A DNA stretch of 21,148 nt from Flemingiibacterium sp045632605 (GTDB lineage: Bacteria > Bacillota > Clostridia > Oscillospirales > CAG-272), in NCBI GenBank assembly GCA_045632605.1, contig JAZQXA010000038.1:1-21148 (forward strand). The letters run 5' to 3'. Positions 7,134-14,974 of this stretch are shown here, piece after piece. The notes under the pieces were generated by a model. The model ran no database searches. It worked only from the letters and a program-made list of their open reading frames with translations, and was not told the origin of the DNA. Position 1 is the first letter of the stretch, and the number at the start of each line of letters is the position of its first letter. The translations under genes and the position numbers were made by a program.

Positions 7134-8426
7134 ATGACATTACTTCTTTCAATTTTATTTGCGATGCTTATGGGGCTTATGCTCTCCAGACTCGCTAAAC
7201 TTGTTTCGTTACCGGCTGTTACCGCTTATCTTGTGGCGGGAATTATTGTCGGTCCGTTCTGTATCGGTGCGCTCGACATCGAGGGATTTGGATTTCAACA
7301 TGCAAGCATCGAAGGGCTTAGCATTATTTCAACCGCTGCGCTCGGATTTATTGCTTTTTCGATTGGTAATGAATTCCGTTTGTCACAGCTTAAGAAAACC
7401 GGTAAGGCTGCAACCGTTATCGGTATATTCCAGGCTGTTGCTGCAGCACTCATCGTTGATGCGGTGCTTGTCGGACTCAGCTTTGCAGGTGTAATTACTG
7501 TTCCCGCGGCAATTGTTCTCGGTGCGATTGCAACTGCAACTGCTCCTGCCGCTACCCTCATGGTTGTTCGCCAGTATAAGGCAAAGGGTGAGCTCACTGA
7601 CCTGCTTCTTCCGATTGTCGCAATTGACGATGCTGTCGGACTTGTCGTTTTTGCAGTTTCGCTCGGAATCGGACGTGCTATTGAAAACGGACAGATTGAT
7701 GTTATTTCTGTCGTTGTTAATCCGATAATTGAAATCGTTGCATCTCTTGTTCTCGGTGCAATTATGGGTGCGGTGCTTACATTTATTGAGCGCTTCTTCC
7801 ATTCACGTTCGAAGCGTATGTCGATGGCGATTACGTTCGTTTTCCTCACCGTTGCGCTTTCGATGTGCAAATTCCATATCGGACCGGTTGAAATCGGTTT
7901 TTCCTCGCTTCTTGTCTGCATGATGCTCGGCACAGTGTTCTGTAACCTCTGTGACTATTCAGAGGAGCTCATGGAGCGTGTTGACGGCTGGACAACCCCG
8001 TTGTTTATAATATTCTTCGTTCTCTCCGGTGCGGAGCTTGATATTTCCGTATTTAAAAACGGAACGGTTCTCCTTATCGGCTTAATATTCCTTGTTGCAC
8101 GTGCTATCGGAAAATGGGGCGGTGCAGGACTCAGCGCAAAATGGATGAAGTGTTCGCCGAATGTTTGCAAGTATCTCGGCATAACCCTTCTTCCCCAGGC
8201 AGGTGTTGCTCTCGGTATGTCACAGCAGCTTGACGGCCTTGCCGCAGGCGACCAGCTCCTGATACGCAATATAGTTCTTTTCTCGGTTCTTATTCTCGAG
8301 CTCGTTGGTCCGCTTGCAACAAAGATTGCACTCACTAAAGCAGGCGATATTATCCCCGAAAATAAAACAAGTGCACGCGGTGTTGTTCCCAGTAAGCACC
8401 AGGGACCACATCCCAAGCAGAAATAA
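7134..8426 (+). CDS. CPA2-family cation:proton antiporter (NhaP/Kef/NapA-like membrane domain)
   Basis: 430 residues, almost entirely hydrophobic, with about 12-13 membrane helices and no signal peptide. It fits the sodium/hydrogen exchanger fold. The first helix leads to LPAVTAYLVAGIIVGP (26-41), typical of CPA2/Kef proteins. The broken-helix motif TATAPAATLMVV is at 134-145, and the ion-site aspartates lie in AIDDAVGL (D165-D166); a DD or ND pair there goes with electrogenic exchange in characterised members. The C-terminal tail after about 405 is short, polar and basic, with no TrkA/RCK nucleotide-binding domain, so this is a bare transporter, unlike KefB/KefC. The substrate (Na+, K+ or Li+) cannot be read from sequence. 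It has its own promoter, and its product could convert between H+ and Na+ gradients in a cell that has Rnf and an F-type ATPase. Confidence 0.85.
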   Translation: MTLLLSILFAMLMGLMLSRLAKLVSLPAVTAYLVAGIIVGPFCIGALDIEGFGFQHASIEGLSIISTAALGFIAFSIGNEFRLSQLKKTGKAATVIGIFQAVAAALIVDAVLVGLSFAGVITVPAAIVLGAIATATAPAATLMVVRQYKAKGELTDLLLPIVAIDDAVGLVVFAVSLGIGRAIENGQIDVISVVVNPIIEIVASLVLGAIMGAVLTFIERFFHSRSKRMSMAITFVFLTVALSMCKFHIGPVEIGFSSLLVCMMLGTVFCNLCDYSEELMERVDGWTTPLFIIFFVLSGAELDISVFKNGTVLLIGLIFLVARAIGKWGGAGLSAKWMKCSPNVCKYLGITLLPQAGVALGMSQQLDGLAAGDQLLIRNIVLFSVLILELVGPLATKIALTKAGDIIPENKTSARGVVPSKHQGPHPKQK

Positions 8427-8432
8427 AAAATT

Positions 8433-8465
8433 TCGAGCTGTCCGCATTTTTTCCGGACAGCTCGA
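8433..8465. terminator. Hairpin between convergent genes, first
   Basis: TCGAGCTGTCCG (8433-8444), 9-base loop, CGGACAGCTCGA (8454-8465): a perfect 12-bp stem. Read rightward it is followed only by TTTGATTTAT. Read leftward it is followed by AAATTTTTTATTT, so it looks better suited to stop transcription of the sulfatase gene coming from the right. Confidence 0.75.
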
Positions 8466-8482
8466 TTTGATTTATATAAGAA

Positions 8483-8513
8483 GTCCATCGGTTGTCACGC
8501 CGATGGACATTTT
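8483..8513. terminator. Hairpin between convergent genes, second
   Basis: GTCCATCGG (8483-8491), 8-base loop, CCGATGGAC (8500-8508), then ATTTTTATTATT on the plus strand. This is a standard terminator for rightward transcription from the antiporter gene. Leftward the following bases (TTCTTATATAAATC) make a weaker T tract. Confidence 0.75.
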
Positions 8514-8515
8514 TA

Positions 8516-10543
8516 TTATTCGGAAATTTTTACTGCATAATAAAGCTCCGTGCCGTTATCTGCGGTTTGAACCACATCAAGCTCTGTAAAGTCCGAGTTC
8601 GCATTTTCCACTTTCAGAGTAAATTCATCAATAAAAACGGTAGGGCGTGATGTTCCGTCTGTTTTAACCTTACTGTATCGGTTGAATCCGTATCCGTTTA
8701 CATACAGAGTATTGCCGGAGATGCTGTATGACTCAACCATTATCGGCTTTGTGCCGAATGACATTTCGGCAGGCTCATAGAGTGCTTCATCTTCATACAA
8801 CTGCTGATATGTAAGGGTTTTCAGCACATCGTCGAAATTTTCACCTGACTCAAATTCATGCTGGTGAAGCTTTGTTATATCCCCCTCGGATATGCCGAGC
8901 AAATTAAGAACATACGCTCCAAGCTGGTAGGTTTCGAGGTCACGGTCAAGCTCGTTAACATCTTCAAGTGCCGAAATGGCAGGGAGAGTCATATTTGTTT
9001 TGATTACATATTCGGTTTCGTACATATCGTCGTTTTCAAGCTGCTCCCGTGTCAGCGGTATTGCAGGAAGATGATCGCCGTATAACACAAGAACATAAGG
9101 CTCACCGCGTGACTCAAGCATATCGCAGATATCGCCGATTGCCTCATCCATCTGGCGTATCAGATTGCAGTAGAAATGGTACTGATAATATACTTTTTCA
9201 TCCTCGAAGCCGTATACGTCAACGTCATCCTCAGTCGGGGGAACAACGTGCGCCACCGAGTGGTCGGGATATCCGCCGTGTCCCTGAACGCTTACAGCAT
9301 AAACAAAATCCTGTGCGTCTGTTGAATCGAGTGCGGATTCTATTTCATCAGTGAGTATCGAATCGCTTGCCCAGCCGAGTATATTGCGCTTGGTTTCAGC
9401 CATCATTTCGATTGGCGTGAAGGTGTCAAACCCAAGATAGGGGTAAACGAGATTACGGTCGTAAAATGTTGCAATATGGTTATGAAGTGCATGGGATGTA
9501 TAACCGAGCGGCTTCAGGTTAGCTGCCATTGTTTCGCAGGCACGGGATTTTAAAACTGTTGTATACGGAAATTCGCCGAGTCCGAAATGATTAAGATTCA
9601 TTCCGGTAAGAAACTCAAATTCAATATTTGCCGTACCGCCTCCGTGATATGCAACCTGCAGGTAACCGGAGATTCCTTCTTCCTTGAGGCGAGTGAAATT
9701 CGGAATCGGGTCTTTTGAAAAGCTGATGTCCTTTATATGCTTTACATCGAAAAACGATTCAAGCTGTACAACAACGATGTTCGGACTTGACAAACTGTCT
9801 GAAATAACAGGTATATCTGTCTGGTCATTTTCCGTTCCTTTGTAAATCTGTTCCATCAGCTCGTTTGCTTTATCTTTCATATCCTCGGAAGGCTTTGAAA
9901 CGCCGTGGACAAAGATGCTTTGAGTGAACGATGCCGCAAATCCCTGCTTTTCGTAAATTGCGATAAGATTGTCGCCGGAAGCAGCAGAGAGCAGAGTTAA
10001 TATCACAGACAAAGCACACAGCACTAAAGCTGAGCCGGTACAGACTGCAGACCTGCGGTAGTCAATTTTTTTCACTTTGGGACATTTAATAAAGAGCAGA
10101 ACTATAAATGCGATTACTGCTATGATAAGTACGCCGAGGAGTATAATTTCGATTAGCGAAAAATATGCATTAATGACACCGAGGGCATCTTTGATTATCA
10201 GGAAATCTATTGCTGACAGAGGGGACGCACGGTGCACGAGAATAACGGTATTGGTTATACCCATTGCCAGCCATAAAATGAAAACGAGTGATGCAACCGC
10301 AACCCGGCGCTTAAATAAAAGGCAGAGCGACAAAGTTCCGAAAAGGATTGCGGTGTTTGCAATAAAGACGAGCGGTGAAGTGAACGTATGGACAAACACG
10401 TCAGCAATTGATTTTCGCTCGCAAAGCTCAAGAATCAAATTAAGAATCAGGGATACTGCGGCGACTGTTGGGAAAGCAAAGCGCAGCGGTGCATTTGTGA
10501 ACCAGCGGAAAGGCTTTGCGGCGGCATTCAGGAATTTCGGCAT
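8516..10543 (-). CDS. LTA-synthase-family membrane sulfatase (phosphoglycerol transferase-like)
   Basis: 675 residues. Five predicted membrane helices (about 20-40, 56-78, 82-104, 128-152, 168-188) precede a large extracytoplasmic alkaline-phosphatase-fold domain, the architecture of lipoteichoic acid synthase LtaS and its relatives, which move glycerol-phosphate units onto a glycolipid anchor. Metal and active-site elements are visible: VVQLESFF (E262), GGGTANIEFEFLTG with the expected nucleophile Thr304, SVQGHGGYPDH (418-428) and LYGDHLPA (487-494). After the catalytic domain, about 75 residues (from about 600) look like a small beta-rich module. AAAGGATG precedes the ATG. It is downstream of the pseudouridine synthase on the same strand. 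True LtaS activity is not proven; other members modify different glycans or lipids. Confidence 0.85.
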   Translation of the reverse strand: MPKFLNAAAKPFRWFTNAPLRFAFPTVAAVSLILNLILELCERKSIADVFVHTFTSPLVFIANTAILFGTLSLCLLFKRRVAVASLVFILWLAMGITNTVILVHRASPLSAIDFLIIKDALGVINAYFSLIEIILLGVLIIAVIAFIVLLFIKCPKVKKIDYRRSAVCTGSALVLCALSVILTLLSAASGDNLIAIYEKQGFAASFTQSIFVHGVSKPSEDMKDKANELMEQIYKGTENDQTDIPVISDSLSSPNIVVVQLESFFDVKHIKDISFSKDPIPNFTRLKEEGISGYLQVAYHGGGTANIEFEFLTGMNLNHFGLGEFPYTTVLKSRACETMAANLKPLGYTSHALHNHIATFYDRNLVYPYLGFDTFTPIEMMAETKRNILGWASDSILTDEIESALDSTDAQDFVYAVSVQGHGGYPDHSVAHVVPPTEDDVDVYGFEDEKVYYQYHFYCNLIRQMDEAIGDICDMLESRGEPYVLVLYGDHLPAIPLTREQLENDDMYETEYVIKTNMTLPAISALEDVNELDRDLETYQLGAYVLNLLGISEGDITKLHQHEFESGENFDDVLKTLTYQQLYEDEALYEPAEMSFGTKPIMVESYSISGNTLYVNGYGFNRYSKVKTDGTSRPTVFIDEFTLKVENANSDFTELDVVQTADNGTELYYAVKISE

Positions 10544-10586
10544 TTATATCATCCTTTCAGGGAAATACGTCAAATTTACAGTATAT

Positions 10587-10613
10587 ATTCTATCATAATT
10601 CTATGAATAACAA
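10587..10613 (-). promoter_or_regulatory. Possible weak promoter of the sulfatase gene
   Basis: Read leftward: TTGTTA (10608-10613), 15-bp spacer, TAGAAT (10587-10592) with an extended TGA. It lies in the 99-bp gap before the sulfatase gene. The spacer is short and the match partial, so read-through from the upstream gene is an equal possibility. Confidence 0.35.
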
Positions 10614-10642
10614 TCGGGATAACTGTAAACATAAATGCAATA

Positions 10643-11599
10643 TTATTTGAATTCGTCAAGAAACCAAATTTTATCCTTATCGGCAAAGAACGCTTTTCCG
10701 TCGAGATAGTCGAGTGCCGTACCTTTTTCCTTGAAGTGAAATTCAAGTCGGTAGGAATAGAGAGCCTGGAATTTATATCCGAGCTTTTTGTCATTACGGT
10801 TTATGCCGTATTTACCGTCGCCGAGCAGGGGATGACCTATTGAGGAAAAATGTGCGCGTATCTGATGTGTTCTTCCGGTTACAAGCTCAACTTCGACGAG
10901 CGAGAGATTATGTTTTTCGTCGAGTACGCGGTATTTTGTGACGATTTCCTTATAGCCGGGACGCGGAGAGGTTATTATATCAACGATATTGTTTGATGAG
11001 TCTTTTTTCAAGTATCCCGTGAGAGTGTCCGATTTTTTCACAAGCCGCCCGTGAACTGCCGCAAGATAGAACTTTGACAGCTCATCATTTTTAATTTTAT
11101 CGTTCATCACACGGAGCGCTTCTGCATTTTTTGCGGCAATGACAATTCCGCCGGTATTTCGGTCAATGCGGTTGCAGAGTGCCGGTGCAAACGACTGCTC
11201 ATCCTTTGGTATATATTCGCCTTTGCGGTAAAGATATGCCTTTACATGGCTTATCAGCGTATTTACGTCCTCGTTATCGTCTGAATGAACGATAAGCCCG
11301 GGGCGCTTGTCGAGGAGCATAATGTTGTCATCCTCGTAAATTATATCAAGCTTCGGGGTAAGCTTCATAAATGCTTCTTCAGAGGCGTTGTCAGCAAAAA
11401 ATTCCTCGGAGATGAAAAGTTCAACAGTGTCACCTTCATTGAGTATATACCCGATTTCGGTACGCTTGCGGTTGACCTTTATTTTTTTTGTTCGTATGGA
11501 TTTATACATCAGCGATTTAGGCAATGCCTTGACTGCTTTTGAAAGGAATTTGTCAAGTCGCTGACCGGCATCGTTTTCTTTTATATACAGTGTTCGCAT
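10643..11599 (-). CDS. RluA-family rRNA/tRNA pseudouridine synthase
   Basis: 318 residues. An N-terminal S4 RNA-binding domain (about 12-65; AGQRLDKFLSKAVKALPKSL) is joined to an RluA/RluD-type catalytic domain (about 85-300). This family converts specific uridines in 23S rRNA or tRNA to pseudouridine. The catalytic Asp146 lies in LCNRIDRNTGG (141-151), a variant of the usual HRLDRxTSG, with Asn in place of His. LVTGRTHQIRAHFSSIGHPL further on is a strong family signature. The exact RNA target is not readable, so no gene symbol is given. TTGGAG precedes the ATG. It starts 20 bp after the phosphopantetheinyl transferase gene and is probably co-transcribed with it. Confidence 0.9.
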   Translation of the reverse strand: MRTLYIKENDAGQRLDKFLSKAVKALPKSLMYKSIRTKKIKVNRKRTEIGYILNEGDTVELFISEEFFADNASEEAFMKLTPKLDIIYEDDNIMLLDKRPGLIVHSDDNEDVNTLISHVKAYLYRKGEYIPKDEQSFAPALCNRIDRNTGGIVIAAKNAEALRVMNDKIKNDELSKFYLAAVHGRLVKKSDTLTGYLKKDSSNNIVDIITSPRPGYKEIVTKYRVLDEKHNLSLVEVELVTGRTHQIRAHFSSIGHPLLGDGKYGINRNDKKLGYKFQALYSYRLEFHFKEKGTALDYLDGKAFFADKDKIWFLDEFK

Positions 11600-11619
11600 A
11601 TTTGCTCCAATCTTGGTTT

Positions 11620-12147
11620 TCAGGTTTGCAGTTTGAGTTTGTCAATAAATATCGGCGGTGTGTCGGCTTTTTGATTTGAGCAGACACAAACCGTATATCC
11701 GTCAAGGTTAAAATGTGAGAAGTGAAGCTCACCGCCCAACACAGAGAATGAGGACATTGGGCACGAAAATCCCTCGCCCGTATATTTGATGTAGCTTTCC
11801 TTGGCACACCACACCTCATAAAAACGCTCACACGGCTGTGCTTTTACATATTCAGCTTCCTCTTTTGTGAAATATCGCTCGGACAGACGAACCAGTTTTT
11901 CGGTGTCAGCAAAATTAAATTCAATATCTGCGCCGATTTGGCTGTCACTTATTGCGGCAATACATCTTTCATGCGAGTGAGATATGCTGACATATATGCT
12001 ATCACAGTCGAAATACGGCTTTCCGCGTGAGTCATACAGCAGCGGCAAAGTGAACCCGTATGTGTCAAAGAGGGCATACTGTGCAAGAGATACACCGGTG
12101 ATGTGCTCATCTGTCTTTTTTGACGCGGAAATGTATATTTTTATCAT
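11620..12147 (-). CDS. Sfp-type 4'-phosphopantetheinyl transferase
   Basis: 175 residues from the ATG at 12147. It transfers 4'-phosphopantetheine from coenzyme A to a serine of a carrier protein. Motifs in order: GKPYF (42-46), VSISHS (53-58), GADIE (72-76) with Mg-binding Asp74 and Glu76, RYFTKEEAEYV (91-101) and FYEVWCAKESYIKYTGEGF (109-127) with Glu117. The frame runs upstream to an ATG at 12201, but that start would lie within a hairpin and has no ribosome binding site, whereas GAAAGGAACCGT directly precedes 12147 at good spacing. No polyketide or peptide synthetase is in the window, so the partner carrier is unknown; it may serve the fatty-acid ACP. It follows rnfB by 65 bp. Confidence 0.88.
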   Translation of the reverse strand: MIKIYISASKKTDEHITGVSLAQYALFDTYGFTLPLLYDSRGKPYFDCDSIYVSISHSHERCIAAISDSQIGADIEFNFADTEKLVRLSERYFTKEEAEYVKAQPCERFYEVWCAKESYIKYTGEGFSCPMSSFSVLGGELHFSHFNLDGYTVCVCSNQKADTPPIFIDKLKLQT

Positions 12148-12173
12148 ACGGTTCCTTTCATAAAACGTGACAA

Positions 12174-12205
12174 TTGGGTGCCGCACAAAGCTGTACTGCA
12201 CCCAA
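12174..12205 (-). terminator. Hairpin after rnfB, weak terminator or attenuator
   Basis: TTGGGTGC (12174-12181) pairs with GCACCCAA (12198-12205) across a 16-base loop. Read leftward it begins a few bases after the rnfB stop and is followed by TTGTCACGTTTT, an interrupted T tract. No promoter is visible before the next gene, so partial read-through from rnf into the transferase gene is likely. Confidence 0.45.
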
Positions 12206-12212
12206 ATATTTA

Positions 12213-13055
12213 TCAGGATTTTGCGAGTGTTTCAGGCTCGATTACAATGCTGACACGCTGCGACTTATCCGACCAGATTATCTTTCTCGGACATTTTACA
12301 ACACACTCACCGCACTGTACGCATTTTTCGTAGTCAATGGACGCAACGCCGCCTGAAACGTGAATTGCATCATGACCGCACGCTTTTTCGCAGATTTTGC
12401 AGCTGATACAGCCGACGTCGCAGTAAGAACGGGTGAGAGCACCCTTATCAACCGACATACAGCCGACCCAGTGAGTTGAATCGTACGGAATCAGCTTGAT
12501 GATGTTTTTCGGGCAAGCTTCAACGCATCTTCCGCAAGCTTGACATTCCTCGTAGTTAACAGCGGCAACGCCGTTTACAACCTTAATTGCGTTGAATGCA
12601 CAAGCCTTTGCGCAGGTTCCAAGACCGATACAGCCGTTAGGGCAAAGCTTGTCGCCGCCGCCCATTTTTGATGCGGCAAAACAATCAAGTGCGCCCTCAT
12701 AGATGTATTTTTTCTTTGCGTACTCCGCAGTACCCGAGCACATTACCTGTGCACGCATACGAATCGGTTTTTCCGCCGGAACGCCCATGATTTCGGCAAT
12801 TTTGGCGGCAACTTCTTCGTCACCGGCAACGCAGGCAGAGGTTTTAGCCTCACCCTTTGCTATAGCTTCGGCAAGTGCCGAGCATCCGGCGTAGCCGCAG
12901 CCACCGCAGTTTGCACCGGGAAGAATTTCGGATATTTCCTCAATTCGCTCATCAACCGGCGGGATGAAGAAAACCTTTGATGCTATGGCAAGCAGTATTC
13001 CCATAGCACCGCCGAGGACAGCGAACCAGATAACGGCAGAAAGTATATTTTCCAT
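12213..13055 (-). CDS. rnfB: Rnf complex subunit B, multi-cluster ferredoxin subunit
   Basis: 280 residues. RnfB accepts electrons from reduced ferredoxin and feeds them into the membrane part of Rnf. It has one N-terminal membrane helix (about 5-27) and then an RnfB-type [4Fe-4S] motif with Cys50, 53, 58 and 75 (ANCGGCGYAGC). Further cluster motifs follow: Cys138/142/148/152, Cys171/174/177/181 (CQACGRCVEACP), Cys216/219/222/226 (CISCKICEKAC), and Cys245/248/251/255 (CVQCGECVVKCP). At least five [4Fe-4S] clusters are thus predicted, as in the long clostridial and acetogen RnfB rather than the shorter proteobacterial form. AGGAGG lies just before the ATG. Last gene of the rnf operon, 17 bp after rnfA. 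Confidence 0.96.
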   Translation of the reverse strand: MENILSAVIWFAVLGGAMGILLAIASKVFFIPPVDERIEEISEILPGANCGGCGYAGCSALAEAIAKGEAKTSACVAGDEEVAAKIAEIMGVPAEKPIRMRAQVMCSGTAEYAKKKYIYEGALDCFAASKMGGGDKLCPNGCIGLGTCAKACAFNAIKVVNGVAAVNYEECQACGRCVEACPKNIIKLIPYDSTHWVGCMSVDKGALTRSYCDVGCISCKICEKACGHDAIHVSGGVASIDYEKCVQCGECVVKCPRKIIWSDKSQRVSIVIEPETLAKS

Positions 13056-13072
13056 ATGTTCCTCCTACCAGA

Positions 13073-13660
13073 TTAAAACTTCATTCCGGAGAATCCGGAA
13101 AATGCCATTGCAATAAGTCCTGCCGCAATAAGTGCGATAGGTGTGCCGCAGAAGCTTCTCGGCGGCTTTGCAAACGAGATACGTACTCTTACGCCGGCGA
13201 ATATGATAATTGCAAGCGTGAAGCCGATTGCCGATGAAAAGCCGTATGCGACCGACTCAAGAAAATCGTAGCCGTTCTGAATGTTAATAAGCGCAGAACC
13301 GAGAACAGCACAGTTTGTTGTAATAAGCGGCAGATATATTCCGAGCGCACCGTAAAGTGCGGGAACAAACTTGCGTAAAAACATCTCGATGAGCTGTACG
13401 AGCGATGCAATTATGAGAATGAATGCGATTGTTTCGAGATATTCGAGTCCGAACGGGACAAGTATCAAATGGTATACTGCCCATGTTGCCGCACTCGAAA
13501 GTGTCATTACGAAGGTTACGGCAAGACCCATACCAAGTGCGGTGTCGGGCTTTTCCGAAACGCCGAGGAACGGACAGATTCCGAGAAACTTTGAGAAAAT
13601 ATAGTTTTCAACGAGCACTGCACCGAGCATAAGGAGTAATATTTCAACTAAATAATCCAT
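13073..13660 (-). CDS. rnfA: Rnf complex subunit A, membrane protein
   Basis: 195 residues, six predicted membrane helices, the usual RnfA/NqrE length. With RnfE it forms the membrane core that passes electrons across the bilayer while the ion is moved. Typical motifs are LVENYIFSKFLGICPFLGVS (19-38) and PLITTNCAVLGSALINIQNG, which contain the conserved Cys residues (in LGICPFLG and TTNCAVLG) that in RnfA/NqrE proteins hold a membrane [2Fe-2S] cluster together with RnfE/NqrD. The ATG is one base after the rnfE stop, and GGAGGT inside the end of rnfE serves as ribosome binding site. Confidence 0.96.
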   Translation of the reverse strand: MDYLVEILLLMLGAVLVENYIFSKFLGICPFLGVSEKPDTALGMGLAVTFVMTLSSAATWAVYHLILVPFGLEYLETIAFILIIASLVQLIEMFLRKFVPALYGALGIYLPLITTNCAVLGSALINIQNGYDFLESVAYGFSSAIGFTLAIIIFAGVRVRISFAKPPRSFCGTPIALIAAGLIAMAFSGFSGMKF

Positions 13661-13661
13661 A

Positions 13662-14393
13662 TTAATTTACCTCCGCTTTCTCGATTGATGCCTCGTTTGA
13701 ATCGGTATATTCCTTTTCGATTTCTTTGAGTTCTTCCAGCGCCTTCATCTTGTCTAGTTCGGCCTTCTTTGCCTTAAGCTTCTTGTTTCTTATGTACATG
13801 AGCTTATTCATCACCGCGATAAGACAGCCAAGCGTCAGGAATGCACCGGAAGGCAGAACGAAAATGATTGCCGGCTTATAAATTTCGGGAAGAACACGTA
13901 CGCCTGCAAATGTTCCGCTTCCGATAATTTCACGAACAGAGGCGAGAACCACAAGTGCAAACGTAAATCCAAGACCCATCGACAGACCGTCGACAGCAGA
14001 AGGAAGCACGGGATTTTTTGATGCGAACGATTCCGCTCGTGCAAGGATAATACAGTTTACGACGATGAGCGGAATAAAGAGACCAAGCGATTTGTCAAGG
14101 TCCGGCAGATATGCTTTGATAAGCAGCTGAATCGCCGCAACAAATCCCGAAATGATTACAATATAAGATGCTATGCGTATTTGCTTCGGAATGAAATTGC
14201 GAAGAATCGAAATGAAGATATTAGAGCAAACAAGAACTGCTGTTGTTGAGAGCCCCATACCGATTGCATTTGAAACTGATGTGGTTACCGCAAGTGTTGC
14301 ACACATACCGAGAAGCTGCATAAATACGGGATTTTTGAAAAGTATGCCGTCGAGAAGCTGGTTTTTGAAATCTTTAAATGAATATTTGCTCAT
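13662..14393 (-). CDS. rnfE: Rnf complex subunit E, with C-terminal charged tail
   Basis: 243 residues. RnfE/NqrD is the membrane partner of RnfA. Six predicted membrane helices occupy about 18-195, with family motifs NPVFMQLLGMCATLAVTTS (21-39) and PLIVVNCIILARAESFAS, which contain the matching conserved cysteines. After the last helix, about 45 residues run in a highly charged heptad-like stretch (KKLKAKKAELDKMKALEELK and on) with coiled-coil character, longer than in many RnfE proteins. The start overlaps the rnfG stop by an ATGA, and GGAGGTG lies at good spacing inside rnfG. Confidence 0.95.
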   Translation of the reverse strand: MSKYSFKDFKNQLLDGILFKNPVFMQLLGMCATLAVTTSVSNAIGMGLSTTAVLVCSNIFISILRNFIPKQIRIASYIVIISGFVAAIQLLIKAYLPDLDKSLGLFIPLIVVNCIILARAESFASKNPVLPSAVDGLSMGLGFTFALVVLASVREIIGSGTFAGVRVLPEIYKPAIIFVLPSGAFLTLGCLIAVMNKLMYIRNKKLKAKKAELDKMKALEELKEIEKEYTDSNEASIEKAEVN

Positions 14394-14974
14394 TTTGCAC
14401 CTCCGCCTGCATTCCCCGGAATGAGGGTTGTGTATACGGAAAGAGCATTTGAAATACCCTCGCGGATAGCTTCGGACGAAACCGTTGAACCGGTGATTGC
14501 ATCAACTTCATTAAGCTGTGATGCATTTTTGCCGCTGTACTTTATGAGATATGTGTTCTCACCGACACGGCTTCCGAGTCCCGGAGTTTCGGAGTGAGAT
14601 ATCAGCTTCACGCCGGAAACTGTTCCGTCTGTGTTTACGCCGACCATGACTGTCATTTCACCGCCGAATCCGAGAGGAGTTACCTCTGCGGCATAACCGA
14701 TGACACTGCTGTTTGAATAAACCTTATAAACTGCCGACATTTCCTCAAATGCAAACTCAAGCTGTTCGCTGCTGTCTGAATTCGGGAAGATTTCGGTTAT
14801 CGCAGCAGATTTTTCACGCTTGATGTTGTCTGCGATTCTTTCCGCTGTAAGGGCATTTACGCAAGAGAGCAAAAGTGCGGTTATCATGCTTATAACGAGA
14901 AGCTTAACGGTTATCACAATGATAAACTTTGCTCCGGAGGGGGCTGATTTTTTGTCATTTATCTGCTTTTGCAA
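14390..14974 (-). CDS. rnfG: Rnf complex subunit G, covalent-FMN subunit (TTG start proposed)
   Basis: 195 residues from TTG 14974. RnfG/NqrC is anchored by one N-terminal helix (about 18-39; FIIVITVKLLVISMITALLL) and carries FMN on the outside, attached to a threonine. The attachment motif is visible as AITGSTVSSEAI near the C terminus, where Thr of GST takes the place of Thr in the common SGAT. An ATG at 15016 lies in frame but has no ribosome binding site and would overlap rnfD by 62 bp. GGAGGTG (14981-14987) stands 6 bases before the TTG, making that start the best choice, with a 20-bp overlap with rnfD. Confidence 0.93.
   Translation of the reverse strand: MQKQINDKKSAPSGAKFIIVITVKLLVISMITALLLSCVNALTAERIADNIKREKSAAITEIFPNSDSSEQLEFAFEEMSAVYKVYSNSSVIGYAAEVTPLGFGGEMTVMVGVNTDGTVSGVKLISHSETPGLGSRVGENTYLIKYSGKNASQLNEVDAITGSTVSSEAIREGISNALSVYTTLIPGNAGGGAK

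Noticed and set aside
7295..7933. 212-codon open frame on the minus strand
   Set aside because: It lies opposite the antiporter gene, its product has no recognisable family features, and the plus-strand frame has clear transporter motifs, promoter and ribosome binding site.
10077..10598. 173-codon open frame on the plus strand
   Set aside because: Opposite the N-terminal membrane part of the sulfatase; basic low-complexity product, no ribosome binding site and no family features.
12148..12201. Upstream in-frame ATG for the phosphopantetheinyl transferase (18 extra residues)
   Set aside because: The codon falls in the post-rnfB hairpin and lacks a ribosome binding site; the ATG at 12147 has a good one and gives the normal family length.
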